A stretch of 17,925 nucleotides of DNA from the NCBI GenBank assembly GCA_005772945.1, contig SXIE01000391.1, positions 1 to 17,925 of the forward strand, given 5' to 3'. This document shows, one piece after another, positions 11,601 through 17,411 of the stretch. Each line of letters opens with the position of its first letter. Positions within the stretch are counted from its first letter, which is position 1. The DNA is from Pseudomonadota bacterium (GTDB lineage Bacteria > Myxococcota > UBA9042 > PHBI01). A program made the position numbers and the translations under genes. The notes beneath the pieces are model-generated. The model was not told the DNA's origin, ran no database searches, and saw nothing but the letters and a program-made list of their open reading frames with translations.

Positions 11601-13658
11601 CGGCTGCTTTCCCGCGACGAACTCGCGCGCGACGCGGCCGAGCTGCGTTTCGATCTCCTGATCGCCGCGCTGCGTGACGGACGCGACATCGTCAGGGCGA
11701 ACGCGGCGACGGGGCTCGAGGTGCTCGGGGCCGCTCAGCTGGCGTCGGTGCCGTACTTGGCGCGGGCGCTGCGCGACCAGGCCCTCGAGGTCCGCGTGCG
11801 TGCGGCCGAGGCGCTGGAGGTGCTGCCGCCGCGGCGCGATGTGGGGTTCGATCTCGTGCTCGTGCTGGAGGATGCCTCGCCGCGGGTCGTCGGTGCCGCC
11901 GAAAAAGCGCTGCGCGCGTATGGCGAGTTCGCGATCGACGCGTTCCTTTTCGGCATGGACGAGGTGCGCGATCTGGTGGGGCGCTCGATCCTGCCGATGC
12001 TGGCGAGCCTTGGCGAAAAGGCGCTCGACGCGTTCGTGTTGGCGCAGAAGTACCCGTCGGCGCTGGTCCGGCAGAACGCGCTCATCGGCATGCGGCTTCT
12101 CGAGCGCGAGCTCGCGGCGACGGCGCGCCCGGCGGTGACGCTGGCCCGCAACGACGATGCACGCGACGTGCGGCTCGAGGCGCGGCGAACGCTCGATTGG
12201 ATCGATCGCGCGACGTCGAACTCGATCTATCGCGAGCCGCTCCCGCTGCCGAGCGAGGCGTTTGCGACGCAGTCGCTGAACGCCAAGGAGCTCAAGGCGC
12301 AGCTCGGGGACACGGCGGCGGCCGTGCTCGGATCGTTCCTGACCGATGGGCGGCGTTTCGTGCGCGAGAACGCGGCGCGCGCGCACGAGGTGCAGAAGAA
12401 GTTCCATCCGCACCTGACGATCGCGATGAAGGACGAGTACGGCGAGGTGCGTCTCGCGGCCGCGCAGGCCCTCTTGGCGCTCGGGCAGAAGGCGCTGCCG
12501 GCCGCGTCGAACCTGGTCGATGCGCTGACGGATGTCGATGAGGACGTACGCAAGACGGCGCACGACGCGCTGTTCGGGCTCGGGGCCAAGGCGATGCCGG
12601 CGTTCGTCGCCGGGATGCGTGTGCCACCTGAGGTCTTCCGCGAGACGATCCTGCCGTTGGTCGATCGCCTCGGCGAGACGGCGACGCCGGCGATGATCAC
12701 GGCGCTCGATCATCCGTCGGGGCTCGTGCAGCTGAACTCGCTCGCGGCGTTGACGATCCTCGCGGAGCGCGGCGCGAAGGCCGCCTACGACAAGGTCGTC
12801 AGCAAGACGCGGACGCCGCTGCCGGCGATGATCCGGGCGGCGCAGCGGTGCCTCTTCCGGCTGGAGGGGCGTACGCCCGCCGAGTTCCGGAAGGAAGCGG
12901 TGCCGATGCCGGTGCCGGGCTTCGACACGGCGCGCTTGCCGGGCGACGTGCTGAAGCCGGCCGCGCCAGGGATCGACCGCGCGTTCCTGCATTCGTCGCT
13001 GTTCGATGGGCGCATCCTGGTGCGCGAGAACACGGCGCGCACGATCGGCTTCTTGGGCAAGGACGGACGCGCGCTCGTGCCGCAGCTCGTCATCGCGCTC
13101 AAGGACCAGGCGCCCGACGTGCAGGTTGCGGCCGCCGAGGCGCTTGGGACGCTCTTGCTCGAGGACGCGGTCGCGATCCCGGCGCTCACGTTCATCCTGC
13201 GCAACGCGCGCGAGACGGTGCGGCGCGCGTGCCTGGTGTCGCTCGATCGCTTCGGTCCGGCGCGGGTGGCGCCGGTGCTCATGAAGCACCTGGTCGGGCT
13301 CGAGGAGTGGATGGTCGCGACGGTCGGGCGCGTGGCGCATCGCATGTCGGAGGCGCTGGTGCCCGCACTTGCCAAGGTCGCGGCGAACCCCGAGGAGAGC
13401 CTGATCGCGCGCGAGAATGCGGTGCGCGTTCTGACCGATCTCGGCATCAAGGCGCGGCCGTCCGAGCAGACGCTGGTCAAGCTGCTCGAGAACATGGACG
13501 GGATGCTCGCGGTGAAGTCGGCCTTTGCGCTCTCGCGGGTCGGGACGCCGGGACCCGACCTGGTCGCGCAGCTTCAGGCCCGGCTCAATAAGGAGCCGCG
13601 CGCGTCCGCGCAGGCAGCGCTCAAGGAAGCGATGAAGATCGTCAGGCGCAAGCGCTGA
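444..13658 (+). CDS. Giant modular HEAT-repeat protein (4,404 aa)
   Basis: This is a cytoplasmic alpha-solenoid built almost entirely of HEAT-like (PBS-lyase-type) helical hairpins, recognised by recurring D-x-x-x-x-V-R-x-x-A-x-x-A-L-G patterns. There is no signal peptide, membrane segment or catalytic domain. I delimit 19 modules of about 220-260 residues. Most open with a Pro-rich hinge (EPLPLP or PVPGF) and all carry DGRxxVRxNAA, the first as a degenerate HGQVRVRRNAA near residue 40. From residue 745 to 3928 the modules alternate between types A and B. I count only about seven cysteines. The start is well constrained: an in-frame TGA sits at 438-440, two codons before ATG 444, although only a weak Shine-Dalgarno-like GATGAG precedes it. 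HEAT solenoids usually bind proteins or nucleic acids as scaffolds; the partner is unknown. It lies 169 bp upstream of a DUF58/transglutaminase/MoxR cluster, which suggests but does not prove a link. Most HEAT proteins are far shorter. Confidence 0.93.
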   Translation: MGLTGANFYSDELKHDDIQALLRDRVLTANEIVEGLWHGQVRVRRNAARGASLIGPLPSPGDAMLAIAARDADDDVRAAIVGAVARRTGVHRVALPILFDALFDRADGIADIALEGLEDRLANFTREVIGYFIEALRDVRPLVVSVAVQLLIKVGPVDALPRIVALLGDEDARVRRAAYDVLERLKWKAAPLLIDALRDPLPRPLAAKLLSGLGEVTDAARRALDGMWAEADVAGDVAFRATVEKVLTEISRVVEPLRTKPLDIPIPGFELRELELSALDGQTPGLELSEIFYALRDGRAHVRRNAAALIGRFEAALEAEPAVLAKLAPVVKDGDAGVKRAAARTLAAFSPTGAARLLVVALGDTQAEVREEAVESFRRLGSEALAEALEVLSIETSDVARAGILMVASRLGQSAVPVLADALAGAAGTSAVAREVAARALGSIGKAAEDGLSALVGALQDPLESVRGAAAEALGFVGIEDETILSGLKRLLRDPLPQVRRTAALSAARITGRPLDDRSASEPLQVPIPGFETQILDRDQLAETAGKVSLAVLVKALRDGRERVRRNAATAIGLFGARGGSAAQPLAVLLRDGDVEVRRTAVEAFRGLDKAALPAVWFLTAALGDPDARVKEGVIELLAGLHPEAEDFLIEALRADTGAARAGIFNVWYQLGHAGVPGLVRALANGSGLIRVNACWALEMLAKRGGDAAADALELKLSDPISQVRGAAQAALDAIRGDKVPPARVLEPDPVPVPGFDARILGADALAPYAADIGAERFVRALRDGRPWVRANATTALGLLGADGLKAVGPLGLAARDSSVDVRRAAYVALGQLAKREGATDEARRAHAVLVTGLEDRTQGPRDAARTALQAVGAAGLPALIEGLARPAEVAAHTVVPLIASLGARSVDALKQALTSDWSPLRAGALRAFRKLDRELLKGVRADVEKLKQDTDDAVKAEVQPTLDRIDGRDEAPVAIEPLPLPAELVAGLVPKEDIARVTRKVDVNVLLRAANDGREVVRANAARALGATRNPPKRVAWVLALLLRDGEAEVRKAAVDALEMLGAEAAAPAAFWLAMALGEAEESVKDQIVNVLAGIHGETPLALVEAMRCDAEVARETILLVFHRIGGPSVPTLIGALKHGSGLVRINAAQGLELLAKRGADAAVGELEAALADPIGQVRVHAALAIDAIKGGRPRPVKVLEPDPVAIPGFDDRMLDTETLRAGAGDTSLGRMLRAFRDGRPWVRANAARLVPAYGGEALGALAGLGVLTRDDTIEVRRGAAEALGTLVREASGETRDETLAMLVAQLEDKAEVVRKAAAAALGALGAEALAALIDGLERPAEVADKTVVPLITALGRDAVAGLKTALAVDWSPLRAGSLRALRKLDRELVKPLRADIEKLKLVTDDAVKAEVQATLDRIDGRDEAPVVIEPLALPAELVEGLVARDAIAAVARRLDAAVLLRAANDGREVVRANAARALGALPNAPKRAAWVLALLLRDANDEVRRAAVDGLEALGAETAAPAAFWLAIALSEPDAALKDQIVNVLSGIHAVAPKALVEAMRTDSDVARETILLVFHRIGGPAVPTLIGALKHASGLVRINAAQGLELLAKRGADAALEALEAALADPIGQVRVHAALAIDAIKGGRPRPVKVLEPDPVAIPGFDDGILEGETLRAHAGDTSLERMLRAFRDGRPWVRANAARLVSAYGVEGLGALAGLGILTRDSTIEVRRSAAEALGTLVREAGGAIGAEAEKDALGMLVTQLEDKSDVVKKAAHGALAALRDRALPALLEGLERPAEVSAKTVTPLIAALGANAVAALEQALTVDWSPLRAGALRALRKLDRELVKPLRAAVEKLKADTDDAVKAEVQPTLDRIDGKDDAPVVIEPLPLPRALVSGLLTKDAIQSAARELDVGILLRAANDGREVVRANAARALGAVPNAPKRVAWVLALLLRDADGEVRRAAVDALEGLGPEVAAPAAFWLALALDESDQALKDQIVNVLAGIHAETPNALIEAMRADPEIARETVLLVFHRIGGPAVPTLMTALNHASGLVRINAAQGLELLAKRGADAALAVLEAARADPIGQVRVHAAAAIDAIKGGRPRPPKVLEADPVAIAGFDDSLVDGEFLRAHASDTSLERMLRAFRDGRPWVRANAARLVPAYGTEGLSALAGLGILARDGTIEVRRSAAEALGTLVREAGSGLGAPARGEALEMLVVLLEDKSEIVKKAAGAALQALGEGALPALIDGLERPAEVAEKAVMPLIVGLGQKAVGALKHALAVDWSPLRAGSLRAIRRLDRELVKSLRADVEKLKTDTDDAVKAEVQATLDRIDGKDEAPVVIEPLPLPAALVAGLVSREDIASVAGKLDVAILLRAANDGREFVRANAARALGSVANPPKRVAWVLALLLRDSELEVRRAAVDALAGLGAELAAPAAFWLALALDESDAALKDQIVNVLAEIHAATPNALIEAMRIDPDLARETILLVFDRVGSRSVPTLMIALKHASGLVRINAAQGLELLAKRGGDAALEVLEAALGDAIGKVRVHAALAIDAIKGGRPKPLKVLEPDPVAIADFHDTALSTETLRAEAGATTLERMVRAFRDGRPWVRANAARLLPAYGAEALGALASLGVLTRDEAIEVRRAAAEALGTLVSEVSDIADEPRAGALEMLVVQLEDKSELVRNAAADGLKALGVGALPALVEGLERSPEVLEKTVLPLIVGLGSNALGALQNALGTEWSPLRVGVLRALRKFDRELVKPLRGDVEKLKSDSDDMVRAETVATLERIDGRDEVPVVIEALALPPALVDGLVPRDAIARVARGLDEAVLLRAANDGREVVRANAARALGALKKPPKRAAWVLALLLRDSDSEVRRAAVDALEMLGAAAAAPAAFWLALALGETDAALKDQIVNVLAGIHAEAPKALVEAMRADAEVARETILLVFHRIGGKAVPTLIEALRHPSGLVRINAAQGLELLAKRGADAALEALEAALGDNVGQVRVRAAIAIDEIKGGRPRPPKVIEPDPVAIAGFDDRVLDSETLRRGARKTSLERMLRAFRDGRPWVRANAARLVPALGGEAVAAMPAVGVLARDGMIEVRRAAAEALGALVKEASAEAKQDGLAMLVRLLEDKAESVRKTAASGLAALGEEALPALTEGLERPFEVAQKAVLPLIVALGPKALGALGTALGNESPLVRAGALRALRALDRELVERLKASVAQAETDSDDQIRAEAKATLAFIDKRDVQPVALEPLPLPAAFVAGPLDARGVTSAARLEASLLLKALQDGREIVRANAARALGQSGGLEHPDRVAVRIALLLRDADPGVREAAVAGLEGLGAAIAPAAYWLAVGLGDPDPVLRERIVGLYASIYEHAPKALVEGLRCDPEVAPQTILPVCVQLAGRCVPTLIEALRNPSGLIRINAAQGLEALARKGADAAIEALEAALADPIGKVRVQAALALDAIKGGRPRPPKVLEVDPVGIPGFEDQQLDDKKLQKASKVTTVDRLARALRDGRPWVRTNAATALGLWGSDARDALASLAVAAKDESLETRKAALMALAKLGVPRRAAPIIATALSDRLPAARKAAEEALGALGADASEALGRALGTLGAELVARHLVPLYQRLGDAGPDLLAAQLAAGSPERHAGALAVLRMAYARDALAPYRGRVESLARALDAATKDAALALLDRIDGKDEAPLVAEPTPLPLPTFAERLLSRDELARDAAELRFDLLIAALRDGRDIVRANAATGLEVLGAAQLASVPYLARALRDQALEVRVRAAEALEVLPPRRDVGFDLVLVLEDASPRVVGAAEKALRAYGEFAIDAFLFGMDEVRDLVGRSILPMLASLGEKALDAFVLAQKYPSALVRQNALIGMRLLERELAATARPAVTLARNDDARDVRLEARRTLDWIDRATSNSIYREPLPLPSEAFATQSLNAKELKAQLGDTAAAVLGSFLTDGRRFVRENAARAHEVQKKFHPHLTIAMKDEYGEVRLAAAQALLALGQKALPAASNLVDALTDVDEDVRKTAHDALFGLGAKAMPAFVAGMRVPPEVFRETILPLVDRLGETATPAMITALDHPSGLVQLNSLAALTILAERGAKAAYDKVVSKTRTPLPAMIRAAQRCLFRLEGRTPAEFRKEAVPMPVPGFDTARLPGDVLKPAAPGIDRAFLHSSLFDGRILVRENTARTIGFLGKDGRALVPQLVIALKDQAPDVQVAAAEALGTLLLEDAVAIPALTFILRNARETVRRACLVSLDRFGPARVAPVLMKHLVGLEEWMVATVGRVAHRMSEALVPALAKVAANPEESLIARENAVRVLTDLGIKARPSEQTLVKLLENMDGMLAVKSAFALSRVGTPGPDLVAQLQARLNKEPRASAQAALKEAMKIVRRKR
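2676..12227 (+). repeat. Seven tandem A+B super-modules (~1.36 kb each) inside the HEAT gene
   Basis: Units, taking the codon two before the hinge Glu as start: A1 2676, B1 3366; A2 4041, B2 4728; A3 5403, B3 6102; A4 6777, B4 7476; A5 8151, B5 8847; A6 9522, B6 10209; A7 10884, B7 11559 (to 12227). Super-module lengths are 455, 454, 458, 458, 457, 454 and 448 codons. A modules carry DGRPWVRANAARLVPAYG, LERPAEV and DWSPLRAGALRALRKLDREL. B modules carry AWVLALLLRD, AAPAAFWLALAL, KDQIVNVLAGIH, SGLVRINAAQGLELLAKRG and AIDAIKGGRPRP. B1 to B6 are each exactly 225 codons. Units 2-5 are the most alike; A1, B6, A7 and B7 are more diverged. Many differences between units are synonymous, so the protein is conserved although the DNA has drifted. 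Confidence 0.88.
12228..13655 (+). repeat. C-terminal divergent HEAT modules
   Basis: Two last modules follow the A/B array. The first (12228-12887, 220 codons) opens with EPLPLP like a B module and has DGRRFVRENAA. The second (12888-13655, 256 codons) opens with PMPVPGF like an A module and has FDGRILVRENTA. Their interiors have lost most A- or B-specific blocks, although the first keeps ALDHPSGLVQLN, resembling the B block SGLVRIN. The protein ends in a basic tail (KIVRRKR). They probably form the C-terminal cap of the solenoid. Confidence 0.7.
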
Positions 13659-13827
13659 GCCTTCGCGGGGGGCGCGGCCACGGCCGTCGCCCGGGGAAGA
13701 AGCCCACGTGGGGCTCGGTTGCGTCCTGGCCGATTCGCGTCGAGGATGAGTCTCTGTTCGCGGGCAGCCGCTTCGCGGCCTTCGCGAACTTGCAATCGCG
13801 AGGGCGAACCTCGTCTCTGGGGATGAC
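13659..13827. other. Spacer between HEAT gene and DUF58 gene
   Basis: This 169-bp spacer has no gene. It holds a 10-bp perfect palindrome CCCACGTGGG (13703-13712), a nested hairpin (13756-13789) and several TTCGCG words. I see no convincing -35/-10 pair. The gap is much wider than the ATGA overlap that follows, so the HEAT gene may be a separate transcription unit or loosely coupled to the cluster downstream. Confidence 0.6.
13756..13789. terminator. Nested hairpin, possible terminator or processing site
   Basis: The outer stem GTTCGCG (13756-13762) pairs with CGCGAAC (13783-13789). The inner stem GCCGC (13767-13771) pairs with GCGGC (13775-13779) around TTC. A 4-nt/3-nt internal loop separates them, giving 12 base pairs in 34 nt. 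No T-run follows, so it is not a classic intrinsic terminator. It could attenuate read-through, stabilise an mRNA end or be a dispersed repeat. It lies about 100 bp after the HEAT stop codon and 38 bp before the DUF58 start codon. Confidence 0.4.
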
Positions 13828-15171
13828 ATGGATCGCGCACACTCAAACCCGACTCGCGGGCGCAGCCCCGTTGCGGCCGCCGCGAATGCTCTCCGTCGCC
13901 TCGTGCGCACGGGCGCGGCATGGTGTCACCACGTGCTCGACCTCGTGCCGGCGACTTGGCTCGGCGTCGTGGTGGGCGCGTTGGCGGTGCTTGCGGTCGT
14001 CGACATCGGCGCCGAGTCGGTCGATCTGATCCTCATTGCCGTCGGTTGGACGGGGATCGGCCTGGTCCTCACGTCCGCATCGTTGGTGGTCTTGGCGTCG
14101 CTCGGCCTGTGGCTCGTCGTACGGCGTCGCGGCGCGGGGGTACCCTCGGCGTTGACCGTGTCGATAGCGACCGAGACGTCGTTTCGCTGTCCGCGCCTGC
14201 GGCTCCTGCCGCTGGTTCAGGTCGACTACCATTGGGAAGAGCCCGAGGTGGTCGAGGTCCAGTTGGCGCGGCGCGGTGGGGCGTTTGTCGAACACATAAC
14301 GGCGCACGAGCGCGGCAAGTCCACGCGCGTCTGTCGTCGCTTTACGGTGCGCGATGTCTTCGGCTTCGCGGCGATCCACTTCCGCGTTCGTTGGGACGCG
14401 GCGATGGTGATCGCGCCGGCGGGCTCGAAGTCCGATCTCGGGCTCATCGTGCGGCGCGGGAGCGATGAAGGGTACTCGCACCCGTCGGGCCGGCCCGTCG
14501 GCGAGATGGTCGAGATCGGGCGCTACCAGCCGGGGACGTCGGCCAAACACATCCTCTGGAAGATGTTCGCGCGCTCGCGGCGCCTGATGGTGCGCGAGCA
14601 GGAGCGGGCGATTGCGCCGAAGCCGGCCATGGTCGCGTACTTCATCGCGGCGCCCGGCGACGAGGCGTCGGCCTCGACGGCGCGCCTCTGCATCGAGCAG
14701 GGACTCCTCGGCGAGGACTTCATCTTCGCGGCCGACGGAGCGACGCACCCGACGACGCGCTCGGCCGATGCGCTCGATCAGGTGATCGCCTCGCGTGCCT
14801 TCCGTGCCAAGGGGGCCGAGGGTTTGGGGACGCTCGTCCGATCCGTCGATCGCTCGCGCCTCGATAACCTCGTGGTCTTCGCGCCGCCCTCGGAAGGTGC
14901 CTGGATCGATCGCCTGCTGGTCACGGCGCGGGGCGTGCCGCTGCCGCCGCTGGTGATCCTCAGCGTCGAGGCGCACCCGGTGCATCGGCGGCGAAGCTGG
15001 ATCGGGCGCTTCTTCTTCCGGGACGTGGGGCCGACGGGGCGACCGCTGGCCGAGGCCGCGCGCGTCATCGACCGGTTGCGCCAGGGCGGCGTCGAGCTGC
15101 GCCTGGTCCATCGGGGCTCGGCGGCGCTCATCGACAGTGTCGACCTGGCGGCGTGGAGGGAGGCGGCATGA
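13828..15171 (+). CDS. DUF58 membrane protein (von Willebrand-like, MoxR partner)
   Basis: This 447-residue protein has hydrophobic segments at about residues 44-60 and 66-98, probably forming a helical membrane anchor, followed by a cytoplasmic region. The DUF58 hallmark lies at 231-256: GRYQPGTSAKHILWKMFARS followed by RRLMVRE, matching the family pattern REYQPGDDxRxIxWxxxARxxxLxVRE. The usual acidic pair after PG is replaced by Thr-Ser. The following region (about 264-430) occupies the von Willebrand A-like part, but I see no DxSxS metal-binding motif; the expected place reads YFIAAPGDEAS. DUF58 proteins typically work with MoxR ATPases and membrane transglutaminases in envelope functions. 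ATG 13828 is the first start after an in-frame TGA at 13747; GGGGA sits only 4 nt upstream, so translation initiation may be weak. The stop codon overlaps the next start (ATGA), indicating translational coupling. Confidence 0.9.
   Translation: MDRAHSNPTRGRSPVAAAANALRRLVRTGAAWCHHVLDLVPATWLGVVVGALAVLAVVDIGAESVDLILIAVGWTGIGLVLTSASLVVLASLGLWLVVRRRGAGVPSALTVSIATETSFRCPRLRLLPLVQVDYHWEEPEVVEVQLARRGGAFVEHITAHERGKSTRVCRRFTVRDVFGFAAIHFRVRWDAAMVIAPAGSKSDLGLIVRRGSDEGYSHPSGRPVGEMVEIGRYQPGTSAKHILWKMFARSRRLMVREQERAIAPKPAMVAYFIAAPGDEASASTARLCIEQGLLGEDFIFAADGATHPTTRSADALDQVIASRAFRAKGAEGLGTLVRSVDRSRLDNLVVFAPPSEGAWIDRLLVTARGVPLPPLVILSVEAHPVHRRRSWIGRFFFRDVGPTGRPLAEAARVIDRLRQGGVELRLVHRGSAALIDSVDLAAWREAA
15155..15163 (+). 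promoter_or_regulatory. Ribosome-binding site deciding the transglutaminase start
   Basis: GGAGG (15155-15159) ends 8 nt before ATG 15168; an overlapping GGGAGG (15158-15163) ends 4 nt before it. An in-frame GTG at 15153 would lie on top of this site and add five residues (MEGGG), so ATG 15168 is the better start. Confidence 0.75.
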
Positions 15172-17411
15172 GCCAAGGCGCGGAGAGGCCGGTCGCGAAG
15201 CTGGCGAGCAGCGTCGAGGCCAAGCGGATTGCGTCCGAGTCGATCGGGATCCAGCTCGTCAAGGTGCTGCTCTACGGCGCCGCGGCGTTTGTCTTCAGCC
15301 AGATCGTCGGCACCGAAACGGGCTTCATCAGCTCGCTCGTCGCGGTCACCATCGCCGCGTTGCTGGCCGAGGTGGCGCACCGCCGCGGTATGCGCGGCAT
15401 CGCCGTCGTCCTGCTCGGAGGCGGGTTGGCGGCGCTCTTCGGGTTCTTCGCCGCGCTCGTGCGGAGCTCGTTCGGCATCGCGTCCTCGCTCGGCGTCGAG
15501 GGCACGGTCGCGCTGTCGGAGGTCCTCTACTTCGGCGCGGCGCTCGGGGCGATCGTCTTCGTCGTGCGCTTCGGCGCCAAGCGCGCGCGCGTCATCGGGG
15601 CGCTCGAGATCATCGGCATGACCCTGGCGATGGCCTACGTCTTCATGGAGCACCGAGGCTGCAACCTCATCCATCCGCGCGACTTCGTCGACTGGCTCCT
15701 GGCACGCGGCGAGGACCCGATCGTGTGGCTGCGCGGCATCGGCTGCGTCATCATGGCGGTCGGGATCTTCCTCCTCTTGAGGGGCCCCGGCGCGGCGAAA
15801 CTAGCGCTCTCGACGGTCATCGCCGTCGGCACGGCGGCGCTCGTCTTAGTCGTCATTCGCGACGACGTCGTCGAGTGCAACGTGAAGGACGTCAACACGG
15901 CGAAGGCCGGCGACGACGAATCCGACAAGGGTGGCAAAGACGACGACGAGGACGGCAAAGGCGGCAAAGGCGACGGCAAGGGTGGCAAGGGCGACGGCAA
16001 GGGTGGGGGCAGCGGCAACAGCAAGAGCCCGTACGCGCAGACGCCGCCCAACAACAAGCCGCAGCCCGTCGCCCTCGTGACCTTCCACGACGACTTCGAG
16101 TCGCCCGACGGCATCCTCTACTTCCGGCAGCAGGTCCTCTCGAACTTCGATCAGACGCACCTCGTCAACGACGCCTCGGGCCGCTACGACCAGGACGTGA
16201 TCCAGAAGTTCCCGACCAACGGGCCGGTCGCGGCGGCGACCACGCAGAACGTCGACACCCATAAGAAGGTGCCGACCTCGATGTTCCTGATGGCCGACCA
16301 CCCACAGCCGGTCGCGCTCTCGCACGCGAGCGAGCTGCGGCCCGTCGAGAATCCGAATCCACGTTTGTTTCTCGCCTCTTATGGCGTGACCTCGCTTCAG
16401 CTCTCGGTCGATTTTTCGCGCTTTCTGGGGCGCAAATCGGTGCCCGACAGCTGGACGCCGGAGCAGAAGGCGCACTACCTCGCGTACCCGGACGACCCGC
16501 GCTACCTCTCGCTCGCCGATGAGCTCGTGCGCGACGTGGGCCTGCGCTTCCAGGGCGAGGACATCGTCAAGGCGCTCGCCATCAAGGAGTACCTGGAGGA
16601 GAAGGGCTTCTACACGCTCAAGGAGACCCACGTCTCCGAGACCGATCCGACGGCGGGTTTTCTCTTCGGTTCCATGCGCGGCTACTGCGTGCACTTCGCG
16701 CATTCGGCCGTGTTTCTCCTGCGCAGCCAGGGGATCGCCGCGCGCGTCGCCGTCGGCTATGGGGTCGATACCTCGCGCCGCGGCTCGGGCTCGAGCATGC
16801 TCATCCTCGGGAATCAGGCGCATGCGTGGCCCGAGATCCACGTCGAGGGGATCGGCTGGGTGACGTTCGACATCTACCCCAAGCACTCCGATCAGCCGCC
16901 CAACCAGGTCGTCGATCAGGATCTCGCAAACATGCTCGGCGAGATGGCGCGCAACGATCCGACCGGCGGGCGCTCGGCGAACCCCGACACGACGCCGTTC
17001 CCGTGGGACATCATCTTGTGGGTGATCGTCGGCATCGCGGGCTCGCTGGTCGTCGCGGCGTACTCGGTCAAGGGTGTGCGTCGCCTGATGCCGCTGTTCG
17101 CCCCCGAGCGCGCGGCCCATCGTTGGGCGGTGCGCGCCGCCATGGACCGCTTCGCGGACCTGGGACTCGTGCGCGAGTTCGGCGAGACGCGCGAGCACTT
17201 CGCGGCGCGCATGAACGGCATCGCGCCGAGCCTGGCGAACCTGACGATGGCCCACCTGAGGGCTGCGCTGGGCGGCTCAGGCCGCGGCGCCCCGGTGACG
17301 GAGGTGCGTCGTCTCTATCGCGACACGCGCGGCGAGGTGCGGCGGAACGTCCGCTGGAATCGGCGCCTCGCGGCCTTTCTGAACCCGCTCGGCTGGCTCT
17401 GGTCCCGCTGA
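15168..17411 (+). CDS. TgpA-like membrane transglutaminase-fold protein
   Basis: This 747-residue protein has the TgpA layout. Seven predicted membrane segments lie at about residues 27-48, 52-70, 77-98, 113-135, 142-160, 184-205 and 211-230. An Asp/Lys/Gly linker follows (about 248-286), then an extracytoplasmic region with a transglutaminase core, one membrane helix (about 614-635) and a cytoplasmic DUF4129-like tail containing GETREHFAARM. The catalytic triad appears intact: Cys507 in RGYCVHFAHSAVFLL, His552 in NQAHAWPEIHV and Asp568 in WVTFDIYP. ILYFRQQVLSNFDQ (around residue 316) resembles the YLRGxxxDxYDG segment before the core in such proteins. Known relatives include P. aeruginosa TgpA, where the gene is essential and lies by moxR and DUF58 genes; substrates there are unresolved and could involve the cell wall or envelope proteins. 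The start is set by the strong ribosome-binding site and the ATGA overlap with DUF58. I use no gene symbol because orthology is not tested. Confidence 0.92.
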   Translation: MSQGAERPVAKLASSVEAKRIASESIGIQLVKVLLYGAAAFVFSQIVGTETGFISSLVAVTIAALLAEVAHRRGMRGIAVVLLGGGLAALFGFFAALVRSSFGIASSLGVEGTVALSEVLYFGAALGAIVFVVRFGAKRARVIGALEIIGMTLAMAYVFMEHRGCNLIHPRDFVDWLLARGEDPIVWLRGIGCVIMAVGIFLLLRGPGAAKLALSTVIAVGTAALVLVVIRDDVVECNVKDVNTAKAGDDESDKGGKDDDEDGKGGKGDGKGGKGDGKGGGSGNSKSPYAQTPPNNKPQPVALVTFHDDFESPDGILYFRQQVLSNFDQTHLVNDASGRYDQDVIQKFPTNGPVAAATTQNVDTHKKVPTSMFLMADHPQPVALSHASELRPVENPNPRLFLASYGVTSLQLSVDFSRFLGRKSVPDSWTPEQKAHYLAYPDDPRYLSLADELVRDVGLRFQGEDIVKALAIKEYLEEKGFYTLKETHVSETDPTAGFLFGSMRGYCVHFAHSAVFLLRSQGIAARVAVGYGVDTSRRGSGSSMLILGNQAHAWPEIHVEGIGWVTFDIYPKHSDQPPNQVVDQDLANMLGEMARNDPTGGRSANPDTTPFPWDIILWVIVGIAGSLVVAAYSVKGVRRLMPLFAPERAAHRWAVRAAMDRFADLGLVREFGETREHFAARMNGIAPSLANLTMAHLRAALGGSGRGAPVTEVRRLYRDTRGEVRRNVRWNRRLAAFLNPLGWLWSR
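15969..16007 (+). repeat. Short in-frame tandem repeat coding a Gly/Asp/Lys linker
   Basis: A 21-bp unit starting at 15969 recurs at 15990 almost perfectly for a second copy. It encodes GDGKGGK twice (residues 268-274 and onward), with looser copies just upstream (DGKGGK). It lies in the linker between membrane segment 7 and the extracytoplasmic domain. Slippage could change linker length between strains. Confidence 0.7.

Noticed and set aside
15153..15167. GTG at 15153 as transglutaminase start
   Set aside because: It overlaps the Shine-Dalgarno sequence that best serves ATG 15168, and the ATGA overlap favours the downstream ATG.
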